NCBI GenBank assembly: GCA_016192885.1
Contig: JACPTH010000422.1
Span: 3,903-13,699 of the forward strand
Length of the DNA: 9,797 nt
Reading direction: 5' to 3'
From: a bacterium
Lineage (GTDB): Bacteria > Muiribacteriota > Ozemobacteria > Ozemobacterales > Ozemobacteraceae
The translations under genes and the position numbers were made by a program. This document shows positions 1-6,685 of the stretch, one piece after another (the first letter of the stretch is position 1; every line of letters begins with the position of its first letter). The notes beneath the pieces are model-generated. The model saw nothing but the letters and a program-made list of their open reading frames with translations. It made no database searches and had not been told where the DNA came from.

Positions 1-41
1 TTGAAGATAGTCCAAAACTAATCTTAATGGTTGGACTTGTA

Positions 42-494
42 CTATTCGTGCTCTTGAACAATTTCCAAGATTTCCCCGGGAGTTTGGGCTTCCATTAACG
101 CGTTTCTAAATTCATCGTGTCGTAAAAGCCTGGATATCTTTGCAAGGAGCTTAAGGTAATCCCCGCTCGATGAAAGAGGCGCAAGAAGAACGAACATTAA
201 GAAAACGGGTTTATTGTCGATCGAGTTGAAATTAACTCCGTTTGTAGAACGAAAAAATGCAACCGTTACGTCATTTATGGCGGTACATCTGGCATGCGGA
301 ATTGCCACTCCTCCCCCCACTCCGGTGGTTCCGAGCTTTTCGCGCTCGACGAGAGCGTTTCTTAAACCGTTGGCGTCCGCGACATACCCGCCAACCTCAA
401 CCGCTTTTACGATGCTTTCTATTACATCGTCCTTGCCTTCCGCTTTGAAATCTAAAGCAATCAAATTCCCTTTTAATGCTTCAACTAATTGCAT
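42..494 (-). CDS. ptsN: PTS IIA-like nitrogen regulatory protein (EIIA fructose/mannitol family)
   Basis: 150-residue soluble protein, the normal length for a single EIIA domain of the fructose/PtsN family. The phosphorylation site is visible as GVAIPHAR, with the receiving histidine at residue 67 (E. coli PtsN uses His73 in the same motif). It is followed by a core rich in small and hydrophobic residues and a C-terminal helical part typical of the fold. In the family, EIIA-Ntr accepts phosphate from NPr and regulates potassium uptake, nitrogen or envelope functions rather than carrying sugar. No HPr, EI, rpoN or EIIB/C gene is in the window, which fits a regulatory EIIA better than a transport one but does not prove it. 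The ATG is preceded by AGGAGT at 7-base spacing, so the start is secure. It is a separate transcription unit from the HtrA gene. The stop codon is TAG. Confidence 0.9.
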   Translation of the reverse strand: MQLVEALKGNLIALDFKAEGKDDVIESIVKAVEVGGYVADANGLRNALVEREKLGTTGVGGGVAIPHARCTAINDVTVAFFRSTNGVNFNSIDNKPVFLMFVLLAPLSSSGDYLKLLAKISRLLRHDEFRNALMEAQTPGEILEIVQEHE

Positions 495-538
495 TAATTA
501 CTCCTATTCATTCATAACTATGCGGCAACACAAAGTTC

Positions 539-567
539 ATTATACCCAGAATTCCAAATCTTGGCAA
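539..567 (-). promoter_or_regulatory. Sigma-70-type promoter of ptsN
   Basis: On the minus strand TTGCCA (567-562) lies 17 bases before a perfect TATAAT (544-539). The -10 box is preceded by TGGG, close to an extended -10. Predicted transcription starts near 532, giving a leader of about 38 bases before the ptsN ATG. It sits just after the stop of the HtrA gene (588), so ptsN has its own promoter. Five of six and six of six matches with ideal spacing make this the best promoter in the window. Confidence 0.8.
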
Positions 568-587
568 TTGACAGAAACAAGTCAAAA

Positions 588-1985
588 TCAGGGAAGGGTA
601 ATCAACAAAACTTGAGAAATGTCCCCCTTTACCAAACCTAGTAGCATGCGGTCTCCCGATTGAAAACGTCCCATTCGTTGATAAAATTCCTCGGATGAAA
701 AAAGCGGTTGATTGTTTATTTGCTGGATAATATCACCAGGCTCGATTCCAATTTTCTCGGCAAGGGAACCCTCCTGAACGGATACTACTACGACTCCCCT
801 TGAAACGCTTAAGCTATAACTTTCTTGATTTCTCTCATTCACCGCTTCCACGGTAACTCCTAGAACATTTTGCCTGAAAATCTTTTTTGCGGATTGCTTT
901 TCTTCCGCGGTCAGCAAAACTTTCAAAGTTTTCCCCTTGCGAATAATCGTGAATTCAAGGGTTTCACCCACGCCGTGCCGGTTGATTAGTTCTTGGAATT
1001 GCGAAACTTTCGCAATCGGTTTCTCGTCTATGGCGGTAATTACATCTCCGGGCATCAACCCCCCTTTTTCCGCTGAAGAGCCTGTTTGAACATCGCTTAC
1101 CAGTACCCCTTTTTCGGGAATTCCAAAGTATTCGGCTAGCTTTGGGGTCACTTCTTGGAAATGAATTCCAAGAAAAATGCTTTTTACCGTTCCAAATGCC
1201 AACAAATCTTTAACTATGCGCTTTGCCGAGCTAACGGGTATGGCGAATCCAATACCTTGCCCGTAGGGAATAATTGCGGTATTAATCCCGATAACCTCAC
1301 CCTTGGTATTTACTAGCGGCCCTCCCGAGTTCCCAGGGTTAATTGATGCGTCGGTTTGAATGAAATTCTTATAGGTGTTGTTTCTATCAACGGAAAGTTC
1401 CCTTCCGACGGCTGAAATAACTCCCGCCGTGACGGTAATTCCCAAGCCGAACGGGTTGCCAACGGCAATTACCCATTCCCCGACTCTAACGTTGTCGGAA
1501 TCGCCTAGCGGAACAAACGGAAATGCATCTTTTCCCTCGACCTTTAAAACCGCTAAATCACTGTTTTTATCTTGGCCGACTATGCTTGCTTTTAATTTTC
1601 TTCCGTCCTTCATGGTAACCAGGATTTCATTCGCTCCATCAACAACATGTTGATTTGTAAGTAAATGCCCGGCGGAATCGATCAGAACCCCTGAACCGCT
1701 TCCGCGTTTTGGAATTACATTGTTTCTAAAGCCTCTCATGTCTTCGTCAAGAAAATGGCGAAAGAATTGGTCGAAAAAAGGGTCGCCAAACCCTTCAAAT
1801 TGCCTTCTCCTGACATAGTGAACCGAATCTATGGAAACCACCGCCGGGCTCACTTTTTCCGCAAGATCGGCGATTAATGATGTTCCGAAAAGTTCAGGAG
1901 TTCCGGCGTTTAAATTAAGACAACAAAAGTAGAGAAAAACGGCAAAAGTGATTTGAAAAAAACGTTTGAGCAATTTCGCCTCCAT
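588..1985 (-). CDS. Periplasmic HtrA/DegP-family serine protease with two PDZ domains
   Basis: Exported trypsin-like serine endopeptidase, acting in the periplasm on misfolded proteins by family knowledge. From the chosen start (465 residues) a signal peptide spans about residues 1-28, with a basic start, a hydrophobic FQITFAVFLYFCC core and an end at LNAG. The catalytic triad is visible: His113 in NQHVVDG, Asp143 in NSDLAV and Ser220 in GNSGGP. Two PDZ domains follow (about 270-360 and 372-460). This order and length match DegP/DegQ/MucD. An upstream in-frame ATG at 2069 would add 28 hydrophilic residues ahead of the signal peptide. I prefer 1985 because it puts the signal peptide at the N-terminus, but neither start has a strong Shine-Dalgarno sequence. 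There is no obvious terminator after the TGA stop. A weak envelope-stress-type promoter candidate lies upstream. Confidence 0.93.
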   Translation of the reverse strand: MEAKLLKRFFQITFAVFLYFCCLNLNAGTPELFGTSLIADLAEKVSPAVVSIDSVHYVRRRQFEGFGDPFFDQFFRHFLDEDMRGFRNNVIPKRGSGSGVLIDSAGHLLTNQHVVDGANEILVTMKDGRKLKASIVGQDKNSDLAVLKVEGKDAFPFVPLGDSDNVRVGEWVIAVGNPFGLGITVTAGVISAVGRELSVDRNNTYKNFIQTDASINPGNSGGPLVNTKGEVIGINTAIIPYGQGIGFAIPVSSAKRIVKDLLAFGTVKSIFLGIHFQEVTPKLAEYFGIPEKGVLVSDVQTGSSAEKGGLMPGDVITAIDEKPIAKVSQFQELINRHGVGETLEFTIIRKGKTLKVLLTAEEKQSAKKIFRQNVLGVTVEAVNERNQESYSLSVSRGVVVVSVQEGSLAEKIGIEPGDIIQQINNQPLFSSEEFYQRMGRFQSGDRMLLGLVKGDISQVLLITLP

Positions 1986-2129
1986 GTTCGATTGAACTTT
2001 CGCACTTTTTTGCCAGGTTTTGCGGACTTCGCTCCCAGACTTCGTTTCGCTAACTAGGAATGATAGCATTCATCAAAAAACCTAGCAAACGCTTTACCCA
2101 CCACGCTACTTCCCATAAATGTCAACCTT

Positions 2130-2156
2130 TGAGAACCCATCAATATTTTCAAGTTT
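2130..2156 (-). promoter_or_regulatory. Possible ECF (sigma-E-like) promoter of the HtrA gene
   Basis: On the minus strand AAACTT (2156-2151) is 16 bases from TCTCA (2134-2130). This resembles the E. coli sigma-E pattern GAACTT-N16-TCTGA with one mismatch in each box. HtrA/degP genes are classic members of envelope-stress regulons, which makes the match worth noting. A sequence this short matches by chance fairly often and the sigma factors of this organism are unknown, so confidence is low. Confidence 0.25.
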
Positions 2157-2193
2157 CTTTGCAATCTTAAACCAAATTACTCGGCGCTGGTTT

Positions 2194-2235
2194 TAGCTGA
2201 CAGCTGATAGCCGGCGGCTGATAGCTGACGGCTGA
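2194..2235. repeat. Six tandem imperfect heptamers (TAGCTGA type)
   Basis: Six consecutive 7-base units read TAGCTGA, CAGCTGA, TAGCCGG, CGGCTGA, TAGCTGA and CGGCTGA on the plus strand. They begin 12 bases after the M48 stop and lie in the 178-base gap before the HtrA gene. The array contains the self-complementary hexamers CAGCTG and GCCGGC, so transcripts could fold locally. It might cap the 3' end of the glycosidase-M48 transcript, but no U-rich tract follows. Otherwise the gap holds only the candidate promoter elements listed separately. Confidence 0.8.
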
Positions 2236-2247
2236 ACGCTTACAAAT

Positions 2248-3576
2248 TTACTTCGGCTTTTCCTGTTGTATGATTCCGGTTTGGTCCATTTTTATCCCCA
2301 TTTCGATTCTATCAATTGCCGGCGGATGGCTGAAAAACCAAAAGACCCGCCAAGGGTGAGGAAGCAGGTCCGAATGATTATCGCGGGCAAGCCGAATTTC
2401 CGCATCGACAAAAGACCGACCAAGCCCGGTGAGTGTTAATGAAGTATGATCGGCTTGTCGCTCAAAATACTGGCTTATGTGGGCTTCAACGGGGGAGAAA
2501 AACAAGAATCCCATTAGAGAAATTAGCGAAAAAAACGGAACGTTTGAAACGTTCCAAAGTTCCTTAAGGCGGAAAGAAGGTTCGGATAGTAAAAATGGAA
2601 AACCAAACCAGAGAATGAAACACGCGGCGGCGGTTCCCAAAAACCCCAATATCAAACCTTTAAAAACATGATTATGTTTCCAATGACCCACTTCATGGGC
2701 AAAAATAAGAAGCGCTTCGTCAACCGTATGATTTTTTATTAAAGTGTCATATAAAACTATCCGTTTTTGAGAAAACAACCCGGTAAAATATGCATTCGTG
2801 TGTTTGGAATACCGGCTTTCATCAATCTCAAAAATTCCCTCGATAGGGATCTCAACTTTTTTTGCGAGTTCCATTATTCGATTTTTAAGCAAGCCCTCTT
2901 CAATAGGCTTTTGTTTGTAAAAAAGCGGGGTGATAACGTGAGGCATTAAAAGGGTAACGGCAATTCCAAAGAGCGAAGTTACTAGGGGAATTAAAATTAC
3001 CCAACAACGCTCGAATGTTCGAAACACCCATAAAACCAAAACGATTCCGACCGCTTGAATAGTCCAACTCACTAAAGAGCTTTTAAGATACCTAAGGACC
3101 CATTCTCCCTGGGTCATATTAGAAAACCCCATCTTTTTTTCGCAAAAATAACCTAGATAATAATCAAATGGAAGGCTGGCCAATTGCATTATGAAAAAAA
3201 ACGCAAAAAGAAAGACTATGCTTGGCAACCAAAACCCGTTTCCAAACCACGACTGGATACTATTATGCAAACGAGGAGACAGCCCGGCGAAAACCAAAAG
3301 AAGTAAAATAACCGCCTGAAAGAACGGTTTAGCTACCTTTCCGGAAAATCCTTCCCGAAGGTAAGCCTTTCCCCTTTTTATGTCGGTTTCGGTGAAAAAG
3401 CGAAGAACTTTTTCGCGTTGGAATTCCGAGGTATCCCCCTGCCAAGCTAGGTATAGAAACAAGGCGCGCAGCGCAACCCACGCGAGAAAGACCACCCCAA
3501 AAAGGCGGATAACCATTATTGTAAGGTGTTTCCAATCATCCAAACTTTTCCCGATTCGAAACCGGCGTTTTTGCAA
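2248..3576 (-). CDS. M48A (Ste24/CAAX-prenyl-protease-like) integral membrane zinc metallopeptidase
   Basis: Multi-pass inner-membrane zinc endopeptidase. With the longest reading (442 residues) the Ste24 hallmarks are clear: SRYSKHTNAYFTG at 254-266, the zinc motif HEVGH with His294, Glu295 and His298, the third ligand Glu372 in FERQAD (ExxxD), and a C-terminal SHPPAIDRI. Hydrophobic segments lie near residues 22-45, 84-98, 115-142, 168-187, 194-215, 306-330 and 346-362. Bacteria generally lack prenylated CAAX proteins, so the family name says little about substrate; membrane protein quality control is the usual inference. The start is uncertain. The longest form begins at a TTG directly after the glycosidase TGA and in the same frame, with no good Shine-Dalgarno sequence. 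An ATG at 3516, just before the first membrane helix, is equally plausible. It is the second gene of an operon with the glycosidase. Confidence 0.9.
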   Translation of the reverse strand: MQKRRFRIGKSLDDWKHLTIMVIRLFGVVFLAWVALRALFLYLAWQGDTSEFQREKVLRFFTETDIKRGKAYLREGFSGKVAKPFFQAVILLLLVFAGLSPRLHNSIQSWFGNGFWLPSIVFLFAFFFIMQLASLPFDYYLGYFCEKKMGFSNMTQGEWVLRYLKSSLVSWTIQAVGIVLVLWVFRTFERCWVILIPLVTSLFGIAVTLLMPHVITPLFYKQKPIEEGLLKNRIMELAKKVEIPIEGIFEIDESRYSKHTNAYFTGLFSQKRIVLYDTLIKNHTVDEALLIFAHEVGHWKHNHVFKGLILGFLGTAAACFILWFGFPFLLSEPSFRLKELWNVSNVPFFSLISLMGFLFFSPVEAHISQYFERQADHTSLTLTGLGRSFVDAEIRLARDNHSDLLPHPWRVFWFFSHPPAIDRIEMGIKMDQTGIIQQEKPK

Positions 3577-5100
3577 TCAATCGGAAAACGGGTTCTTCGA
3601 GTTTGAAAGTTGGTTTTCAGAGTTAATTTCCACCGGCTTTAATTTTTGAGGTTGCGATAAATCTTTGCTTTGAGATGTAAACCCAAAAGGAATTTCTTCA
3701 AGGCGCTTTACGGTTTCACGGTTCAAAAAAAGCTCTTCAGATTTTGGAGCGGATTTAATCATTTGAAAACAGTCGTTTGCAAGTTTTCTAACCGCCTCAA
3801 GCTCTCTTTCAATTTGAGGAACTTTGCCGAGCAAATTTGAACGAGTTTCATGAATTGATCTGCACATTTCTACAAGCTTTCGAAGCGCGTATTGAGGGTT
3901 TCTGTAAGGGTAGAATGGTCGAAGTTTTTCAATAAGCTGGGAAAAATAACTTCTAAGCGCGGGGTCTGAATTCATGATAGATTTTACCGCTTGATTTACC
4001 GTGGAAAGAATGATTTTTGAATTTTCATCATAAATTATTGGCCCGCAATCCGGGTGATTGTAGGAAAATTTGGCCATAACTTTTGCTCCGGGTCTCCAGG
4101 AACCGTCTTTATTGGTTAAGCTAAAGTTTGAATCTTCTCCGGGTGTCCCGTAAGACCAACTCAAAACTCCGGCATATCCTTTGGAATAAGCCGCATTTAA
4201 ATAGTTGTCCCAATTCTTTCCTTGCAGTGCGTCATCCCTTTCTTTTTTTGCGGGACCGTATTCACCTAACAAACATGGGGTGTTTCCAATGTTTAAATCT
4301 TTCACGTGAGGTATCCGTCCTGCGTCATTATAAGAATGCCAATCGAAAAAATCTAAACCCAATCCCAGAAACTTTCCCCTTTTGACATTTTCATAATCGT
4401 TCCAGCCTGAAGTCGCGGTGACCTTTACGCCAGGTACCCCCCCGTGAATGGCGCTTGTACAATCTTTGAGGAAAGTTCTCATCGTATCCCAGCTAACGCC
4501 TCTCCACTTATGGCTTCCGGTCAAAATGCTAAATTTTCCGACAGCTCCGTCGACTTCATTCATAAGGTCGATGGCGAAAAATGCCGGCGACGTTGAATAA
4601 CGTTTGACAAAGGGAATTAGGGCATTTTTAATGTAACTTTGGCGTACCGATTTATCGGAGAGGATGTTGAGATGTTTTCCATTCTCATCCTCGGCGATGA
4701 GATGGTTCAAAAGGCTCCAATAAATCGATAGCTTGTTCTCAAGGGCAATGGCCATCAGGGAATCGCAATTCTCCAAGAATTTTGGGGAAAGGCCGGTTAC
4801 CATTTTGTCATTTTTGTCGAAAAGAAGACCCTCTTGGGCTTCGAAAGCCCAAACTCTAACAACCCTACAACCCATTCTCGCAATATCCGAAAAATACTTT
4901 CGGCACTTTTCTTCCGTAAATGACGGGTTCCAACCCTTATGGGCGACTCCCAAATCATGGCCGTAATCTCCGTCAAACCAGGCCAAATTCGTTCCGAAAA
5001 TAAACCAACCGTTTATTCGATTTCCGCAAAACGCTAGTTCATTGAATGAGCTGATAAATAACGTTAGAAAAAATACCACCTTAAGATTTCGAGAAATCAT
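3577..5100 (-). CDS. Secreted clan GH-A glycoside hydrolase (GH5-like), with unknown helical C-terminal region
   Basis: 507 residues. A signal peptide covers about residues 1-25 (hydrophobic VVFFLTLFISS core, ending near FCG). Residues 30-345 look like a GH5-type TIM barrel: the early GTNLAWFDGDYGHD segment, Arg82 in VVRVWAFE, acid/base Glu182 in DLMNE, His255 and Tyr257 in WHSYND, nucleophile Glu280 in LGEYGP, and Trp315 in LSWSYG. These support a retaining beta-glycosidase acting on beta-mannan or beta-glucan-like chains; substrate cannot be read from sequence alone. Residues 350-507 match no domain I recognise. They are charged and helical, with a likely coiled coil around 415-450 and a Ser/Asn-rich tail. 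It is the first gene of an operon with the M48 protease. Its ATG is preceded at one base by a run of nine G residues. Confidence 0.82.
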   Translation of the reverse strand: MISRNLKVVFFLTLFISSFNELAFCGNRINGWFIFGTNLAWFDGDYGHDLGVAHKGWNPSFTEEKCRKYFSDIARMGCRVVRVWAFEAQEGLLFDKNDKMVTGLSPKFLENCDSLMAIALENKLSIYWSLLNHLIAEDENGKHLNILSDKSVRQSYIKNALIPFVKRYSTSPAFFAIDLMNEVDGAVGKFSILTGSHKWRGVSWDTMRTFLKDCTSAIHGGVPGVKVTATSGWNDYENVKRGKFLGLGLDFFDWHSYNDAGRIPHVKDLNIGNTPCLLGEYGPAKKERDDALQGKNWDNYLNAAYSKGYAGVLSWSYGTPGEDSNFSLTNKDGSWRPGAKVMAKFSYNHPDCGPIIYDENSKIILSTVNQAVKSIMNSDPALRSYFSQLIEKLRPFYPYRNPQYALRKLVEMCRSIHETRSNLLGKVPQIERELEAVRKLANDCFQMIKSAPKSEELFLNRETVKRLEEIPFGFTSQSKDLSQPQKLKPVEINSENQLSNSKNPFSD

Positions 5101-5110
5101 ACCCCCCCCC
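5101..5110 (-). promoter_or_regulatory. Homopolymeric G9 ribosome-binding region of the glycosidase gene
   Basis: On the minus strand nine consecutive G residues (5110-5102) precede a single T and then the ATG. No other purine-rich sequence is available as a Shine-Dalgarno site, so the G run must serve as the site or overlap it. Tracts of this length are prone to gain or lose bases by slipped-strand mispairing, which would change the spacing or strength of the site. Confidence 0.5.
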
Positions 5111-5155
5111 TAAATACAGCTTTCCAATTTGTTTCAACACTTAAATATAAGGTCA

Positions 5156-5184
5156 ATTTTAACCGTAAAAACTTTTGGTGTCTA
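5156..5184 (-). promoter_or_regulatory. Sigma-70-type promoter of the glycosidase-M48 operon
   Basis: On the minus strand TAGACA (5184-5179) is 17 bases from TAAAAT (5161-5156), each matching five of six consensus positions with ideal spacing. Transcription would start near 5149, leaving a leader of about 49 bases before the glycosidase ATG. It points away from the tRNA promoter, so 5111-5262 is a divergent promoter region. Confidence 0.65.
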
Positions 5185-5223
5185 GTGAGTAATCCGGCGG
5201 TTGGTGGAATTTTTTCCAATTCG

Positions 5224-5252
5224 TTGCAGCGCTTCAAATAATATGTTAGGAT
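5224..5252 (+). promoter_or_regulatory. Promoter of tRNA-Gly
   Basis: TTGCAG (5224-5229) and TAGGAT (5247-5252) are separated by 17 bases. Transcription would start about 5258-5260, only a few bases before the mature tRNA 5' end at 5263, as is common for single tRNA genes. Confidence 0.55.
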
Positions 5253-5262
5253 ATTCAAACAT

Positions 5263-5335
<73 letters not shown>

Positions 5336-5340
5336 CTCAG

Positions 5341-5369
5341 AGCCGCTTTCCTCGCGGAGAGCGGCTTTT
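5341..5369 (+). terminator. Rho-independent terminator of tRNA-Gly
   Basis: An 11-pair stem runs from 5341-5351 to 5356-5366, with one G-T pair, closing a TCGC tetraloop at 5352-5355. It ends in TTTT at 5366-5369, with a further ACTTTT after one C. It starts six bases after the tRNA 3' end and finishes ten bases before the next ATG, so it also affects expression of the following gene. The U-tract is short, so read-through is plausible. Confidence 0.8.
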
Positions 5370-5379
5370 CACTTTTAAA

Positions 5380-5787
5380 ATGAACGTCGAGAAAGAAACC
5401 GTTTCAACCAACGGTCCCGCAAAAAAGCGCGGTCCCCCGGGACTCCGATTTTGGTGGACGGATGCGGTAATGATTGGGGTAGCCGGCACAATAACTTGGG
5501 GGCTTTTTTCGGAGATCGGAGAGTGGGCACTCCTGATACCATTCGTGGTCGGGAATTTTTTTCTGTTCTGCAACATCTTTCTTGTCGGAACCAGAAGAGA
5601 AATGTTTTGGTCGTTGACTTTCTTGGTCAACTTCCTGATTTCGGTCGGTTACGCGGGGTTTTCCCCAGCCGACCTTTCTTTGGTCCAGGTTCCAATTACT
5701 CTCGGGGTGATAATTCATGCAATCCGCGACCCGAATTATCACGGATGGGGTTACTCCCATCTGAGAAAAACCTCCTTCCCGACCTAA
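5380..5787 (+). CDS. Small integral membrane protein of unknown function
   Basis: 135 residues; I do not recognise the family. The N-terminus (1-27) is hydrophilic and basic (PAKKRGPPG). Hydrophobic segments follow at about 28-46, 49-70, 75-94 and 99-115, suggesting four membrane helices. The basic TRRE between segments 2 and 3 suggests cytoplasmic ends. The tail has aromatics and glycines (HGWGYSH). The open frame continues upstream through the terminator and tRNA to 5278, but a coding start there is not credible; the ATG at 5380 is the first start beyond the hairpin. No Shine-Dalgarno sequence and no separate promoter are visible between hairpin and ATG, so expression may depend on read-through from the tRNA promoter. 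It converges on the MalG-type gene, 64 bases away. Coding is supported by open length, membrane-helix pattern and absence of another gene on this stretch. Confidence 0.65.
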   Translation: MNVEKETVSTNGPAKKRGPPGLRFWWTDAVMIGVAGTITWGLFSEIGEWALLIPFVVGNFFLFCNIFLVGTRREMFWSLTFLVNFLISVGYAGFSPADLSLVQVPITLGVIIHAIRDPNYHGWGYSHLRKTSFPT

Positions 5788-5851
5788 CCTCCGAGGGCGG
5801 GTTGAAGGAATTCCTTACGTAAAGCTTTTTTTCAAGTGGAGTTTCAAGCGG
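5788..5851. other. Convergent intergenic gap with abutting palindromes
   Basis: Between the membrane protein stop and the MalG-type stop lie AAGGAATTCCTT (5805-5816), TTACGTAA (5815-5822) and AAAGCTTT (5821-5828), followed by a T7 run ending at 5832. The T run suggests termination of rightward transcription. However, these palindromes have no loop and do not form a good terminator hairpin. Two CTTGAAA copies on the minus strand flank the MalG end. Confidence 0.3.
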
Positions 5852-6682
5852 CTACTCTTTTACCGCGCCTGAAGTCAACCCTGAAATTAGCCATTTTTGC
5901 GCGACCAGGAAAAACAAGAGAATTGGCAAGGTAACAATTACCGATCCCGGGGAAAGAAGCTCCCAAAAACTTTGCTTTTCGGAAAGAAACGTTTTCAATC
6001 CAACGGCTAAGGTCATTTTATCGGAATCGAATAAGAATGTGTTTGCGAACATGAATTCGTTCCAGGCGGTAATGAACGAGAAAAACCCGGTTACCGCTAT
6101 TCCGGGAAGAGAAAGGGGAAGAACGATTTTGTAAAAGGTTTGAAAATGGGTTAGTCCGTCGATAGATGCCGCTTCAATAATGGCTTTTGGAATAGTATCG
6201 AAAAAACCTTTCAACATCCAAACGCAAAACGGAAGGGAAATCGTGCAGTATGCGATTACGAGACCTAAGTAATTATCTAATAAACCGAACCAACTTAAGA
6301 GGCGAAATAGCGGCAACAAAAGAACCGCCCCGGGAAACATTTGTACGCACAAAAAAAGATATAACCCCGTTTTTCTCCCGGGAAATCGAAATTGCGAGAA
6401 TCCAAAAGCAGCGGTTGCCGCAATAAACAGACCTATCACGGTCGCCGCGGTAGATACCAAAATGCTGTTCAAAAACCACTTTGGAAACGGTGTTTTCGAA
6501 AAAACATCAATGTAGTTTTGAAAAGTTATCGCTCCAGGAATTATCGACATTTGATCGCTTGAAATCACTTCTTTGGCTTGAAAAGAAGCTGAAAGGATCC
6601 ATAAGAAAGGGAAAACCGAAAACAGGGAATAAACGATTAAAATCGGATGAAACCACCAACGCCCTGAATTTAAATTAAACAT
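5852..6682 (-). CDS. Sugar ABC importer permease, MalG type
   Basis: 276 residues, the normal length for the second inner-membrane permease of CUT1-type carbohydrate importers. Six hydrophobic segments lie near 12-32, 70-95, 105-130, 136-158, 190-212 and 246-268. The EAA loop that contacts the ATPase starts at Glu170 (EAASIDG) and ends in the expected LPL. Residues 51-58 (ITFQNYID) match the characteristic segment after the first helix. ATG follows the MalF-type TGA after three bases and in the same frame, so the two are co-translated. No ATPase gene lies downstream; CUT1 importers often borrow a shared MsmX/UgpC-type ATPase encoded elsewhere. Substrate is unknown. The stop is TAG at the expected family length. 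Confidence 0.93.
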   Translation of the reverse strand: MFNLNSGRWWFHPILIVYSLFSVFPFLWILSASFQAKEVISSDQMSIIPGAITFQNYIDVFSKTPFPKWFLNSILVSTAATVIGLFIAATAAFGFSQFRFPGRKTGLYLFLCVQMFPGAVLLLPLFRLLSWFGLLDNYLGLVIAYCTISLPFCVWMLKGFFDTIPKAIIEAASIDGLTHFQTFYKIVLPLSLPGIAVTGFFSFITAWNEFMFANTFLFDSDKMTLAVGLKTFLSEKQSFWELLSPGSVIVTLPILLFFLVAQKWLISGLTSGAVKE

Positions 6683-6685
6683 TTT

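Noticed and set aside
1..41. Inverted repeat AGTCCAA (9-15) / TTGGACT (31-37) after ptsN as a terminator
   Set aside because: Only seven pairs around a 15-base AT-rich loop, with no U-tract on the minus strand; not convincing.
214..615. Plus-strand open frame of 133 codons over ptsN
   Set aside because: Antisense to a clear EIIA gene with an intact active site and its own promoter; composition is that of a shadow frame.
1375..1653. Plus-strand open frame of 92 codons over HtrA
   Set aside because: Lies opposite the catalytic domain of the protease; shadow frame.
2120..2125. Perfect TTGACA on the minus strand upstream of HtrA
   Set aside because: No acceptable -10 box 16-18 bases downstream (GGTGGG at 17); nearest TAAAGC is 23 bases away.
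5852..5854. General reassignment of TAG to an amino acid in this genome
   Set aside because: ptsN and the MalG-type gene both end in TAG at the normal family length. Reading on from MalG would run antisense into the neighbouring gene for dozens of codons. A genome-wide code change is not supported; only the TAG at 7799-7801 is suspicious.
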